Made by a program: the position numbers and the translations under genes
Source: Bacteroidota bacterium
GTDB taxonomy: Bacteria > Bacteroidota > Ignavibacteria > SZUA-365
DNA length: 64,000 bases
Assembly (NCBI GenBank): GCA_023432805.1
Contig: JAEYUG010000119.1
Span: forward strand, 32,720-96,719
Reading direction: 5' to 3'
Notes under the pieces: generated by a model
What the model was told of the DNA's origin: nothing
The model's database searches: none
Seen by the model: the letters and a program-made list of their open reading frames with translations, nothing else
In this document: one piece after another, positions 43,444 through 53,203 of the stretch
Numbering within the stretch: the first letter of the stretch is position 1
How the letters are laid out: each line of letters starts with the position of its first letter

Positions 43444-46400
43444 TTCACCACGGTCATGGTGCGGATGAGTACCCGCGTCGGAACGCCGCCATCCGGGCCG
43501 ACGCGCAGCGTGTACACGTAATGGCCGGAGGGCAGCGTGCGCGCATCAAACAGTGCTGCATGTCGCCCTGCATCCAGCGCACCATCGATCAGCGTGGCAA
43601 CGTGCGTACCGAGCAGGGAATGCACCGAAAGTGTCACACGCATCGGCGAGGGAATGCTGAATGCGATGGAACTGGTGGGATTGAAGGGATTCGGGAAATT
43701 CTGCTCCAGCCTGATCTCCTGTGGGACAGGGATGGATTCGGTCGATGATACGGCACCTGCTGATTCGAGAATCTCGAAGTCATCGAGTGCTCCCTCGACG
43801 ATCGCACCCGGTGTTCCGTCGCTGACAGTGAACTGCACCACGAAAGAATCGGTCAGTGAGAGATGCTGTTCCAGACGAACGATCTGGACATTCCACTGCG
43901 GGTCGTGCTGACGCGAGTATTCGAGAGACTTCCATGTCACGCCGCCGTCATCGCTGATGCGTGACGTCCATCGACCGGAGCCGGTTCCTCCCGAAGCAAG
44001 GTAGTTCGAGAACCAGCGATAATAGCGTATGATCGGTGCGTTCATCCCACGCAGGTCGTACATGCGCGATGTAAGAACCGTCTTCCCTGCATCGACATCG
44101 TTTTCATCCATGCCGAACACCGCCTGGGCATTCCCTGTCACCCAGCATGCGCCGGTTCCGTCGACAGAGGTGTTGTCGGCATTAGGCTGCAGCCACGTGA
44201 CATCCGGTGGCGTGCCGCGGTCCTTGTCGTAGGTCCCGATGGGACGTGCGCGCACCCACGCTCCGGACGAAGCATCGGTATTCGTCGTCCAGCCACCTTC
44301 CGTCTCGAAGGTTTCATTGATGCGTGAACGGAATCCCACGAGAAACAGGTAACTGGTAGTGGCCGGGATGCGGGTGGCCGAACCATAGGCATCCGCAACC
44401 TCGACGTAGTAGCGCACGATGCTGCCTGCGGGCTGGGCGGGAAACACACCGGCAAACACCCGGGTCTGTTGATCGATCGCGAGCTCGACGGTATCCGACG
44501 TCTTCCAGTCATCGATCGTGTAGCGGATGCGCGCATGAGCAAGCTGCATCAGGTTCTCGATGATGGACTGGGAGAAGGAAACGCTGCCCGACACGGGATA
44601 TCCGCTCGTGTCCGCCGCCTGATCGGTCAAGGGGACATGCGCCAGGGTCATTGCCGAAGCCGGAATACCGTGACGCACGAATGCTTCGACGATCGCAGGG
44701 GAGTTGGGTGTCCCGTTCGAGAGGTCGCCGTCATCGTCGTCAGCGGCGAGTATCTCCAGAAAATAATCCGCGAATGCATCACCGTGATTCGCACCATCCG
44801 GAACGGCATTGCGCGCTTCGTGTGTCAGTCGGCGGGAGAGATCGATTCCGATCGCCTCACGCATGTCCCATACGGCACCAGTCAGAATCATGCCGTCGGT
44901 GTGAATCTCACCGACAAGGTTCTGCGGAAAGCGAAGAGTGTTATCCGAATTCCGGATGGTTCCGTCACCGCTGCCCTTCATGAACCCGATCCCGATGCGG
45001 GGATCGTCACGCAGCATGTTTGCAGTGATGTCTGCGGTCGCCTCGCTCAAGGCCCCGTCACGCATGCTGCGGCCGGTGACTTTTGAGTAAATGAAGGTGT
45101 TGATTGCATGCCCGTACTCATGGTAGATCACATCGGGAATCTCACCCGTATTGCCACAATCGGATACACCGTTCATGCCGGCCCGTGCGAAGTTCACGCT
45201 GCGACCGTTCCAGAACGCATTGCAAATGATGTCGCCCTTGTTGACGATGCCGTCCATCTGCTTGTCGAGCGAGGCGAGCAGCGGACCCGCGTCATAACTG
45301 CGCGTGAAGTCACGCACCACGTTCATGTGAAAGAACACCGACCGCTCGGCCGCGTTCGAATTACTGTCATCCCAGTGGATCTCGACGACTTGTCCGGGCT
45401 GAACCGCCTGCAGGATCGAAGCAGTGCGCTGCGTCTGCGAACTGTCGGCACGTCGAGCGCGCGCATAGGGTCCCGACAAGCGCGTGACAAGCGTCGCGGT
45501 TGGAGCGGCGCCGATGTCCACTGAAAAACGACCGAGCGAATCAGTTGTCACGGTCGTACCGGCAATTGCCACATGCTGGTTGCGCACAGGCATGATCGTG
45601 TCGCCCCACATCCACGAATCGATCGGAACGCGCATCGTCACACGGCCGTTCACAACCGATGTCGTCGCGTTGCCGGGACCGTCATCCCCGCGGAACTGCA
45701 TGATCAGATTCCGACGCCAGAGTACCACACCGCTCGAGGCATCAACATACGTGTCCCAGTGTTCGTCGTCATGAAGCCTGACGAGCACATTCCGCACAAG
45801 GCGATGCTCCACCCGATCGGCATGCATGAGGGGAAGCACATGCACACCGCGATCCTCGAATGCCTCTGCCGCAGGTTCCTCGAGGAAGCCGGCCGTGGCG
45901 AATCCACGCGCGGCTTCCGCACCGATTTCAGGCACCTCGACGGCATCAATCGCGGCGAAGGCATCCGATCCAAACAGAAAGACGCGGGCATCCCGCGTCA
46001 TGCGTACGCGTACATGCGCGTTCAAGACGTCCATGCCGCGCCAGGTCTGGATGAACTGCGCATGCGCCTTGTCGCCCACGAAATGCGCGGAGAGCAGACG
46101 CACCTGCGAGGGATCCACGTTGAGCATGGCGGCATGCGCACGCAGAAAACTCCATGCTGCCGCTGCGATGCTCTCCTGGTCATGCACGTGCGTGTGACCT
46201 TCGATCCGGATGCCGCGACCCCATGCGCGATGGGGACTCCCCGTGCGCGTGTCCACCTGGAATTCCCAGTCCGGATGTGCCTGCGCAAAGCGACCCAGGG
46301 CCGAGCCCAGCTTGGAAAATGCTGCCGAAGGCGCAGTACGCCATGTCGTGTGCGTGATCGTTTCATCGGGCAGACGCACCCGAAGCGTCTCGTCGCCGTG

Positions 46401-46460
46401 CGCGATGGCGAGCGTGGAACAGCAAAGAAGAAGTCCGAGAATGAGGGAAGGTGCTTTCAC
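43440..46460 (-). CDS. Secreted fungalysin-like (M36) metallopeptidase with sorting domain
   Basis: The 1006-residue protein has a signal peptide, an FTP/PepSY-like propeptide (about 40-230), and a catalytic domain with the zinc motif YHEYGHAINTF (HExxH around residue 448) and the downstream glutamate ligand in GALSEATADITANML, the gluzincin arrangement of fungalysins. Later domains are Ig-like, and the last 90 residues carry NFPNPFNPTSS and GHYVYTLRVG, a type IX sorting signal. The start is GTG at 46460, ten bases after the paralogue upstream. Its stop overlaps the M28 gene start. The protein should be exported and released or anchored at the surface. Confidence 0.9.
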   Translation of the reverse strand: MKAPSLILGLLLCCSTLAIAHGDETLRVRLPDETITHTTWRTAPSAAFSKLGSALGRFAQAHPDWEFQVDTRTGSPHRAWGRGIRIEGHTHVHDQESIAAAAWSFLRAHAAMLNVDPSQVRLLSAHFVGDKAHAQFIQTWRGMDVLNAHVRVRMTRDARVFLFGSDAFAAIDAVEVPEIGAEAARGFATAGFLEEPAAEAFEDRGVHVLPLMHADRVEHRLVRNVLVRLHDDEHWDTYVDASSGVVLWRRNLIMQFRGDDGPGNATTSVVNGRVTMRVPIDSWMWGDTIMPVRNQHVAIAGTTVTTDSLGRFSVDIGAAPTATLVTRLSGPYARARRADSSQTQRTASILQAVQPGQVVEIHWDDSNSNAAERSVFFHMNVVRDFTRSYDAGPLLASLDKQMDGIVNKGDIICNAFWNGRSVNFARAGMNGVSDCGNTGEIPDVIYHEYGHAINTFIYSKVTGRSMRDGALSEATADITANMLRDDPRIGIGFMKGSGDGTIRNSDNTLRFPQNLVGEIHTDGMILTGAVWDMREAIGIDLSRRLTHEARNAVPDGANHGDAFADYFLEILAADDDDGDLSNGTPNSPAIVEAFVRHGIPASAMTLAHVPLTDQAADTSGYPVSGSVSFSQSIIENLMQLAHARIRYTIDDWKTSDTVELAIDQQTRVFAGVFPAQPAGSIVRYYVEVADAYGSATRIPATTSYLFLVGFRSRINETFETEGGWTTNTDASSGAWVRARPIGTYDKDRGTPPDVTWLQPNADNTSVDGTGACWVTGNAQAVFGMDENDVDAGKTVLTSRMYDLRGMNAPIIRYYRWFSNYLASGGTGSGRWTSRISDDGGVTWKSLEYSRQHDPQWNVQIVRLEQHLSLTDSFVVQFTVSDGTPGAIVEGALDDFEILESAGAVSSTESIPVPQEIRLEQNFPNPFNPTSSIAFSIPSPMRVTLSVHSLLGTHVATLIDGALDAGRHAALFDARTLPSGHYVYTLRVGPDGGVPTRVLIRTMTVVK

Positions 46461-46470
46461 GTTCTGCCGT

Positions 46471-49400
46471 TTATTTGAGGAGGGTCATGCTGCGAACGAT
46501 GCGCATGCCGTCGAATTCGAGAACCACGTGATACAAACCTGCTGCAAGTCCTGCTGCGTCAAACACCACCGAATACGTTCCGGCGGTCTGCATGCCGCGA
46601 ACGGGTTCGGAAACGAGCTGCCCGATGCCGTTGAAGATGCGCATGCGTGCCTGCCCGGTTGCGGGCAGCGTGTAGCGCACCGTGGTCGAGGGATTGAAGG
46701 GATTCGGGTAATTCTGCGCGAGCACGAAGGCACCAGGATGTGCGTCGATCTGCGAAACCGATGTGATCGCCTCCGTGTCGAGGATCTCGAAATCATCGAC
46801 CGCCGCTTCGATGAGCGAGCCCTCGTCGAGATCCGAAGCCTCGAAGACCACGCGGAACTGATCGGTCAGATCGACCAGATCACGCAATCGCACGATGACC
46901 GGTTTCCATGACGCGTCCGACTCCTTCGTATCCTCGAATACCTTCCACGTCGTACCACCATCGCTTGACACACGCACGATCCAGCTGTCGGTGCCCGGTG
47001 TGGCCCCTGCATCATTCGAGTACCAGCGATAGTAGCGCATGACGGGATTCTTCATCGCGCTGACATCGTAGATGCGTGTGCGCAGATACGTCGTTCCATC
47101 ATCGACATCGGCCTCGCCGAGCTGCCCCGCACTCGTACCGTTGCCCGTGACCCAGCACATCGTCTTTCCGGTGCCAGGTGTGCGATCAGCATTTGGCTGG
47201 ACGTAGGGCACCGCCGGGGGCGTCCCGAGCGCGGAATTATATGTGCCCAGTGGTACTGCACGGATCCAGTTTCCCGTCACCGCATCTCCTGTGACAGACC
47301 ATCCATCCGCAGCCTCCGCATCGTGACGTTCCTTGAGCGTGTAACCGACAAGGAACTGGTAGGAGGATGATGGTGCGCGGAGGGGACTGCGTGCAATCGA
47401 ACCGAAATTGTCGACCGCCTCGATGTAGTAGCGTACGATCGATCCCGCAGGCTGCTGGGGGAAGCTTCCGCTGATCGCCTTCGTCTGTGCGTTGTACGTC
47501 ACCGTGGCGGAGGCCGACGTCTGCCAGTTGTCGGTCGAATACACGACTCGCACATCCTGAATGGAGATCAGACTCGTATTGAGTGACACCGCCAGGCTGA
47601 CCGTGCCATTCATCGGATATCCGTTCACCGCGTCGTTCTGGTCGGAGAGGCCATTGTGCGTGACGGTGATGCCCGAGGCTGGAATGCCGTGCTTCATGAA
47701 TGCGGGAACGATCGCCGATGAGTTCGGTGTGCCGTTGGCCAGATTCCCGTCGTCGTCGTCGGCCACAAGAAATTCCAGGAAGTAGTCGGCAAACGCCTCG
47801 CCCGTGTTCGTGCCGTCGGGCGTTCCGTACTTGACATAGTGGGCAAGATGCGTGGTGCGCTCGAGACCGATCGCCTTGCGCACGTCCCACACGGCGCCGG
47901 CGATGATCATGCCATCGGTGTGGATCTGATTGACCATGTCTTCGGGATATCGGAACGTGTTGTCGGAATTGCGGATGATACCCTGGTTGGGTCCGTTCTT
48001 CATGAACCCGATCCCGATACGGGGATCATCTGTCAGCATGTTCGCATTGATGTCGGCGGTTCCCTCGCCCAGCGCACCGTTGCGCATGCTCGTGTTCTTC
48101 AGCTTGCGGTAGGAGAACGTATTCAATGCATGCCCGAACTCGTGGTAGATGACATCACTGATCTCCGCAGTATTGCCACAACTGGCGCTCTGCGCGAAGA
48201 AGTTCACCGTGGTCCCGTTCCAGTTTGCATTGCACTCGTCGGCGATGTTCACCACACCGATCATCTGGCGGTCGAGATCCGCCAGCGTACCCGTGGGATC
48301 AATGGAACGGATCCAATTGCGAACACGAGTGAGATGGTACAGGAGATTTCGCTCCGATGCCACGGAGTTCGTGTTGTTCCAGACAATCTCGAAATCCTGT
48401 CCCGCAGTCGCTGTCATGTTCACCACGGCATTTTTCACGGTGCCGTTCGTGGTGGTATCGGCGCGGCGTGCACGGGCCCAGGGACCCGTCAACCGCGCAA
48501 CAACAGGCGCAGAGGTATTGACGCCGAGATCCGCAGTGAAACGGCCGTCGGCGTCTGTCGTATACATGACTCCACCGATACTGACGTAGGCGTTCGCAAG
48601 TGGCACCGTCTGCTCCCCGGTCAACCAGGATTGAGGATAGATGGTGATCATCACGCGTCCATTCACCAGCGTCGCGGTGCCGTTTGGACCGCCGTTCTTT
48701 TCGGAAAAATGATGGACGAGATTTCGTCTCCAGAGTACTGTTCCTGAATGCGCGTCGACATACGTGTCCCACACATGATGCGCATCCGTCTGCACGGTGA
48801 CATTGCGCACGAGCCTGTGTTCAGTGTGCGAGGTGTAGTTGAGCGGAAGAATGGCGAGCTGACCATCTTCATATGCAAATGTCCGTGGATCGCCTTCAAG
48901 TCCGGCAGCTGCAAATGCCCGGGCGGCCTCGACCGACAGGGAAGGGGTCGTGTTCACCTGCACACTGGCGAAGGCGTCGCTTCCGAACAGGAAGACGCGG
49001 CCACCCCGTGTGATGCGCAGGTCGACTTCCGCATGCAGCACATCGATTCCCTCGACCTGCTGGACGTACTTGAGGTACACCGTGTTGTTTGCGATCTCCG
49101 CATACATCAGGCGCAGGGATGTGGGGTCGACGCCCAGCACTGCAGCATGATCCGAAAGGAAGCGCGCACCGGCCACTGGGGCACTCGGCAGGGTGATGTT
49201 GTGGAATCCGTCGATCTGGATTCCGTTTCCCCACGCGCGATGGGGTGTGCCGGTCCGCTCATTCATACGGAACTGCCAAGCGGCGTTCCTGGCGGCGAAG
49301 GTGTGCAACGCAGCGTTCGTCTTGGAGAGGGAACCATGCTGCAGAATCGTGATGGGGGTTCCAACCTGCCCTTCATCGGGGAGGGGGACATGGGCGGCAA

Positions 49401-49482
49401 GTTCATCGCCGTGCGCGTGGACACGTGATGAGAACATCACGAACAACGTGATGACGAGCAGGGGGATGAGGCCAGACTTCAT
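46471..49482 (-). CDS. Secreted fungalysin-like (M36) metallopeptidase, tandem paralogue
   Basis: The 1003-residue protein is a full-length paralogue of the next gene: signal peptide, FTP/PepSY-like propeptide, catalytic domain with YHEFGHALNTF (HExxH around residue 447) and GALGEGTADINANML for the third ligand, a DDDDGNLANGTPNS calcium-site-like segment, Ig-like domains, and a C-terminal sorting domain (NYPNPFNPSTT...AAGLYHVVLEF). I start at ATG 49482, preceded by a good GAGGAG; the in-frame ATG 49575 adds residues that do not look like a signal. It heads the operon that continues with its paralogue, the M28 gene, prmA and a Ppx/GppA gene. Confidence 0.9.
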   Translation of the reverse strand: MKSGLIPLLVITLFVMFSSRVHAHGDELAAHVPLPDEGQVGTPITILQHGSLSKTNAALHTFAARNAAWQFRMNERTGTPHRAWGNGIQIDGFHNITLPSAPVAGARFLSDHAAVLGVDPTSLRLMYAEIANNTVYLKYVQQVEGIDVLHAEVDLRITRGGRVFLFGSDAFASVQVNTTPSLSVEAARAFAAAGLEGDPRTFAYEDGQLAILPLNYTSHTEHRLVRNVTVQTDAHHVWDTYVDAHSGTVLWRRNLVHHFSEKNGGPNGTATLVNGRVMITIYPQSWLTGEQTVPLANAYVSIGGVMYTTDADGRFTADLGVNTSAPVVARLTGPWARARRADTTTNGTVKNAVVNMTATAGQDFEIVWNNTNSVASERNLLYHLTRVRNWIRSIDPTGTLADLDRQMIGVVNIADECNANWNGTTVNFFAQSASCGNTAEISDVIYHEFGHALNTFSYRKLKNTSMRNGALGEGTADINANMLTDDPRIGIGFMKNGPNQGIIRNSDNTFRYPEDMVNQIHTDGMIIAGAVWDVRKAIGLERTTHLAHYVKYGTPDGTNTGEAFADYFLEFLVADDDDGNLANGTPNSSAIVPAFMKHGIPASGITVTHNGLSDQNDAVNGYPMNGTVSLAVSLNTSLISIQDVRVVYSTDNWQTSASATVTYNAQTKAISGSFPQQPAGSIVRYYIEAVDNFGSIARSPLRAPSSSYQFLVGYTLKERHDAEAADGWSVTGDAVTGNWIRAVPLGTYNSALGTPPAVPYVQPNADRTPGTGKTMCWVTGNGTSAGQLGEADVDDGTTYLRTRIYDVSAMKNPVMRYYRWYSNDAGATPGTDSWIVRVSSDGGTTWKVFEDTKESDASWKPVIVRLRDLVDLTDQFRVVFEASDLDEGSLIEAAVDDFEILDTEAITSVSQIDAHPGAFVLAQNYPNPFNPSTTVRYTLPATGQARMRIFNGIGQLVSEPVRGMQTAGTYSVVFDAAGLAAGLYHVVLEFDGMRIVRSMTLLK

Positions 49483-49609
49483 GCGCTCCTCGGGTGAAAA
49501 TATGGTGATGGGGGGACCGTCAATCGCACTGTGCAGTGCCGTTTCCAGAACACACGCAGACGGGTTTTCGTTCATGCGTCGGCATGCGTGATGCTTGTTG
49601 TTTGCGATG

Positions 49610-49625
49610 CGTGGTCAGGACCACG
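49610..49625. promoter_or_regulatory. Perfect palindrome, possible operator
   Basis: CGTGGTC (49610-49616) and GACCACG (49619-49625) form a perfect inverted repeat with a two-base spacer, too short for a hairpin and therefore more like a dimeric protein-binding site. It lies in the 193-base gap, 128 bases upstream of the first fungalysin-like gene. No promoter with correct spacing was found near it. Confidence 0.35.
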
Positions 49626-49630
49626 TATTC

Positions 49631-49654
49631 AAGAAAAGACCGCCGGAATGCGGT
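49631..49654 (-). terminator. Possible terminator of the ABC ATPase gene
   Basis: On the minus strand ACCGC (49654-49650) and GCGGT (49643-49639) form a five-base GC-rich stem with a six-base loop, followed by CTTTTCTT. The stem is short, so termination may be partial and the ABC gene may run into the peptidase operon. Confidence 0.35.
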
Positions 49655-49675
49655 GTTTGTTACAGACGCTGCATG

Positions 49676-50677
49676 TCACGCCACACCTGGATGCAACGAT
49701 GCAACACGATCGATATTCCAACAGGCGACGGCATGGTGCCCGGTGACCTCGACCAGCTCGGGATCATGATTCACACATTGCTCGGAGGCGAACGAGCAGC
49801 GGGATGCGAAATTGCATCCCGCAGGGTAATGCTGTGGCCGCGGAACCTGCCCGGGAATGATGGAAAGGCGCTGTTGTGGGACGTGCGCAGACGGTATGGA
49901 ATGCAACAGGCCGATGGTGTACGGATGCCGGGGTTTGAGGAAGAGATCGAGGACCGGTGCCGTCTCGACGATGTGCGACGCATACATGACGGCGACGCGG
50001 TCGCAGCTCTCTGCCACGACCGACAGATCATGCGTGATCAGTAGCACACCCATGCCAAACTCAACCTTCAGGTCATTGATGAGGTGGAGGATCTGCACCT
50101 GCAAACTTACATCGATGGCAGTGGTCGGCTCGTCCGCGATAAGGAATCCCGGCATGCATACAAGGCTCATCGCGATCAAGGCGCGCTGTCGCAATCCACC
50201 CGAAAGCTGATGCGGATATGCGTCGTAGATCCTTTCCGGATCCGGAACTCCGACGCGTTGCAGCATGTCAAGCGCACGGATTCGAGCTTCGCGCTTGCGA
50301 AGTTCCAAATGCACGAACAGCGATTCGGTGATTTGACGCCCGATCGTCAACACAGGATTGAGGGCCGTCATCGGCTCCTGAAAAGCCATTGCGATATGCC
50401 GTCCGCGCAGCATGCGCATTTCCTCGTCATCGAGGCGCATGAGGTCGACACCATCGAGCAGGATTTCACCCGAGACGATGCGTCCGTTTGGAGGAAGCAG
50501 ACGCATGAGCGCAAGCGCCGTGACGGTCTTGCCGCATCCGGACTCGCCGACGAGTCCGAGGGTTTCTCCGCGGTTAACGTGAAAGTGGAGTTGTTGGACG
50601 GCGGGAGCAGGACCATCATACGTGTCGAACACAACCGCGAGGTTGCGTACATCGACAACGGGATGATCTACACTCAT
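49676..50677 (-). CDS. Oligopeptide/dipeptide ABC transporter ATP-binding protein (DppD/OppD-like)
   Basis: The 333-residue ATPase has Walker A GESGCGKTVT (around 44-53), the Q-loop MAFQEPMTALNP, signature LSGGLRQR, Walker B FLIADEPTTAIDV and the switch histidine ITHDL. The C-terminal extension with PGCNFASRC-like cysteines (here PAGCNFASRCSFASEQC) is the Opp/Dpp hallmark. The permease, binding-protein and second ATPase genes are not next to it, which is unusual. Its position before two secreted peptidases and an M28 peptidase suggests uptake of the released peptides, but this rests on neighbourhood only. Confidence 0.88.
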   Translation of the reverse strand: MSVDHPVVDVRNLAVVFDTYDGPAPAVQQLHFHVNRGETLGLVGESGCGKTVTALALMRLLPPNGRIVSGEILLDGVDLMRLDDEEMRMLRGRHIAMAFQEPMTALNPVLTIGRQITESLFVHLELRKREARIRALDMLQRVGVPDPERIYDAYPHQLSGGLRQRALIAMSLVCMPGFLIADEPTTAIDVSLQVQILHLINDLKVEFGMGVLLITHDLSVVAESCDRVAVMYASHIVETAPVLDLFLKPRHPYTIGLLHSIPSAHVPQQRLSIIPGQVPRPQHYPAGCNFASRCSFASEQCVNHDPELVEVTGHHAVACWNIDRVASLHPGVA

Positions 50678-50726
50678 GCTGAGGCGTCTGGAGTGAGGAA
50701 ACGGTGGGGAGGAAATCTCACATTCT

Positions 50727-50756
50727 CAAATGTACCAAGGGTAAGACCCAATTCAA
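50727..50756 (-). promoter_or_regulatory. Predicted promoter of the ABC ATPase gene
   Basis: On the minus strand TTGAAT (50756-50751), 16 bases, then TACATTTG (50734-50727), an exact TAnnTTTG box. It points to the ABC gene at 50677. The divergent carboxyltransferase gene at 50775 shares the region. Confidence 0.5.
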
Positions 50757-50774
50757 ATCTATTTCGGGAGCATC

Positions 50775-52475
50775 ATGTCCGGTTTGTACGCGCCTGCCGA
50801 TGAACGTATTTTTCACGGTCCCTTTCACCAAATCGACACAGCGATGACCGATCCGCAATTCCTCGAAAACGAAGATGCAATGAAGAATCAATTGCGCGTC
50901 CTCAAGGCGCGTGAGGAGACCGTTGCACTCGGCGGTGGTGCGAAGGCGATCGACCGGCATCATGCGCGGGGAAAACTCACTGCTCGGGAGCGCATTGCCG
51001 CATTGGTCGATGAGGGGACACGTCCCCTCGAGATCGGGTTGTTCACGGCATATGGCATGTATGAGGAGCACGGGGGTGCTCCGAGCGCAGGCACCGTTGT
51101 CGTGATCGGTTCAGTACACGGGCGGGATTGCATCATCGTCGCCAACGACGCGACAGTGAAGGCTGGCGCGTGGTTTCCAATCACCGCCAAGAAAAACCTC
51201 CGCGCGCAGGAAATCGCGCTCGAGAACAATCTTCCCATCATATACCTGGTGGATTCGGCGGGCGTGTTCCTGCCGATGCAGGATGACATCTTTCCAGACA
51301 AGGAACATTTCGGTCGCATCTTCCGGAACAATGCGATCATGTCGTCGAAGGGCATCATCCAGATCGCGGCAATCATGGGCCATTGCGTGGCGGGAGGTGC
51401 ATACCTGCCAATCATGAGCGACGAGGCCTTGATCGTCGAAGGCACGGGCAGTGTGTTTCTTGCAGGATCCCACCTTGTGAAAGCGGCGATCGGCGAAGAG
51501 ATCGACAATGAACACCTGGGCGGAGCCGGTGTGCATGCGCAGATCAGCGGGGTGACCGACTACCGCATGCCCGACGACCAGACCTGCCTTGCCACAATCC
51601 GCAGTCTCGTTTCGAAGCTTGGCGCGCACCCCGTCGCGGGATTCGATCGCATCCCTGCGCGTCCGCCAGTGCGTCCCGCAACGGACGTGCTGGGGATCAT
51701 GCCACGCGATCGCACAAAACCATTTGATGTGCATGAGCTGCTTGCATGCATCGTCGACGAGGGTGGTTTCGACGAATACAAGGCCGAGTACGGAAGAACG
51801 CTCATTTGTGCCTACGCCCGCATCGACGGCTGGGCGGTGGGCATCGTCGCCAATCAACGCAAGATCGTTCGAAGCGGCAGGGGCGAAATGCAGGTCGGCG
51901 GCGTGATCTACAGCGACAGCGCCGACAAGGCGTCACGCTTCATCATGAACTGCAACCAGAAGCGTATTCCTCTGCTGTTCCTGCAGGATGTGACCGGTTT
52001 CATGGTCGGCTCGCGTGCAGAGCACGGCGGCATCATCAAGGATGGAGCCAAGATGGTCAACGCGGTTGCTAACTCGGTCGTGCCGAAGATCACGATCATA
52101 ACAGGCAACAGCTATGGAGCCGGCAATTATGCCATGTGTGGGAAGGCGTATGATCCGCGCTTCATCTATGCCTGGCCTACCGCGCAGATCGCTGTCATGG
52201 GTGGCGCGCAGGCAAGCCGGACACTGCTCGAGATCCGCCTCTCGCAGATGGAACGCGATGGGAGACACATTTCGCCAGAAGAGCAGGAAGAGCTCCTGCG
52301 CTCGATCAAGGAACAGTATGCGACGCAGATGAGTCCCTACTACGCAGCGGGACGCCTATGGATCGACGGCATCATCGATCCCGCCGAGACGCGAGCCGTC
52401 GTCTCGCATTGCATCCGGATCGCAAACAACAATCCCGACATGCCGCGATTCAATCCGGGTGTTCTACAGACGTGA
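50775..52475 (+). CDS. Acyl-CoA carboxylase carboxyltransferase subunit (methylcrotonyl/propionyl-CoA type)
   Basis: The 566-residue protein is the beta (carboxyltransferase) subunit of a biotin-dependent acyl-CoA carboxylase, moving carboxyl from biotin to the acyl-CoA. It has ARGKLTARERI near residue 60, the N-domain VDSAGVFLPMQDDIFPD, and C-domain segments LFLQDVTGFMVGSRAEHGGIIKDGAKMV and NSYGAGNYAMCGKAYDPRFIYAWP. Those segments favour the methylcrotonyl-CoA class over the propionyl-CoA class. No biotin-carrying alpha subunit is adjacent; accB/accC at 6588-8450 might serve. GGGAG lies before the ATG. Its stop overlaps the next gene by one base. Confidence 0.88.
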   Translation: MSGLYAPADERIFHGPFHQIDTAMTDPQFLENEDAMKNQLRVLKAREETVALGGGAKAIDRHHARGKLTARERIAALVDEGTRPLEIGLFTAYGMYEEHGGAPSAGTVVVIGSVHGRDCIIVANDATVKAGAWFPITAKKNLRAQEIALENNLPIIYLVDSAGVFLPMQDDIFPDKEHFGRIFRNNAIMSSKGIIQIAAIMGHCVAGGAYLPIMSDEALIVEGTGSVFLAGSHLVKAAIGEEIDNEHLGGAGVHAQISGVTDYRMPDDQTCLATIRSLVSKLGAHPVAGFDRIPARPPVRPATDVLGIMPRDRTKPFDVHELLACIVDEGGFDEYKAEYGRTLICAYARIDGWAVGIVANQRKIVRSGRGEMQVGGVIYSDSADKASRFIMNCNQKRIPLLFLQDVTGFMVGSRAEHGGIIKDGAKMVNAVANSVVPKITIITGNSYGAGNYAMCGKAYDPRFIYAWPTAQIAVMGGAQASRTLLEIRLSQMERDGRHISPEEQEELLRSIKEQYATQMSPYYAAGRLWIDGIIDPAETRAVVSHCIRIANNNPDMPRFNPGVLQT

Positions 52476-53203
52476 TGCGCTTCCCGCTTGCCGTCGCAGC
52501 TGCAGCCGCATTGTGTCTGCATGCAGGATGCGCTCCACGGGTTGTTGGAATTGCTGATCACCGCCCCGAGCCCACGATTGCACAGGAGTTGCGCAACGCA
52601 GTGGTCCCGTCCACGATCTCACTCACCTATCAGCTCCGCCAGCATCTCGCAGCACAGACACATGCAGCCGGTCCGCAGGGTCCTGCCGCACTCAGGCGCG
52701 AGCGTCGGCGAAGGGATCTTCGACGCCTCGACTCGTTGTATGTCGAAGCACTGGGTCGAAGCGACGGCAATGTCCATGAAGCCCTCTTTGCACTTTCGGT
52801 CGCGACGCTTCCCTACCATCGCTTTCCTGCCGTCCTGCCCCTTCTCGGCATTGGCGTCAGTGTTCCCGTATCCCTTGAATCCGAAGAGTCCTTCGCGCTT
52901 CGCATGCGCGCCTTGCCGTCGATGCTGTTCGACGACACGCCGCTGTCGGGTGACCGGGACAAGCTTCCACACTTCTTCGGCAGCGCATGGCTCAGTCTCA
53001 TGATCGGCGTGCCGGATCTCGCTGCTGCATGTGGTGATGCCATCGAAGTGCTCGAAACGATCTTCAAGCTCGAAGGAGCAAGCGATGCGCGTGATCGTAC
53101 CATGAACCGTCTCGGTGTGCGTTTCGCCGAACGGCTTCGCCGATCGCCCGCCACACTGCCGTCATCCATCATCCGCCGCGCACACGCCCTCACCACGAGA
53201 TGA
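52475..53203 (+). CDS. Lipoprotein of unknown function
   Basis: The 242-residue product begins MRFPLAVAAAAALCLHAGC|AP, a textbook lipoprotein signal. The mature part is helical with an Arg-rich segment (RRERRRRDLRRLDSLY, about 69-84) and a small Gly/Ala/Pro-rich centre. I recognise no domain. The start overlaps the carboxyltransferase stop (TGATG), and the stop overlaps the response-regulator start (ATGA), so the three genes are one coupled unit. An earlier in-frame start inside the carboxyltransferase gene is rejected because it would bury the signal peptide. Confidence 0.65.
   Translation: MRFPLAVAAAAALCLHAGCAPRVVGIADHRPEPTIAQELRNAVVPSTISLTYQLRQHLAAQTHAAGPQGPAALRRERRRRDLRRLDSLYVEALGRSDGNVHEALFALSVATLPYHRFPAVLPLLGIGVSVPVSLESEESFALRMRALPSMLFDDTPLSGDRDKLPHFFGSAWLSLMIGVPDLAAACGDAIEVLETIFKLEGASDARDRTMNRLGVRFAERLRRSPATLPSSIIRRAHALTTR

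Noticed and set aside
49483..49520. TTGACG and TATTTT before the first fungalysin gene
   Set aside because: Spacing is only 15 bases and the start site would fall on the ribosome-binding site.
52358..52474. Earlier in-frame start of the lipoprotein gene inside the carboxyltransferase gene
   Set aside because: It would bury the lipoprotein signal behind 39 basic residues; the TGATG overlap start is better.
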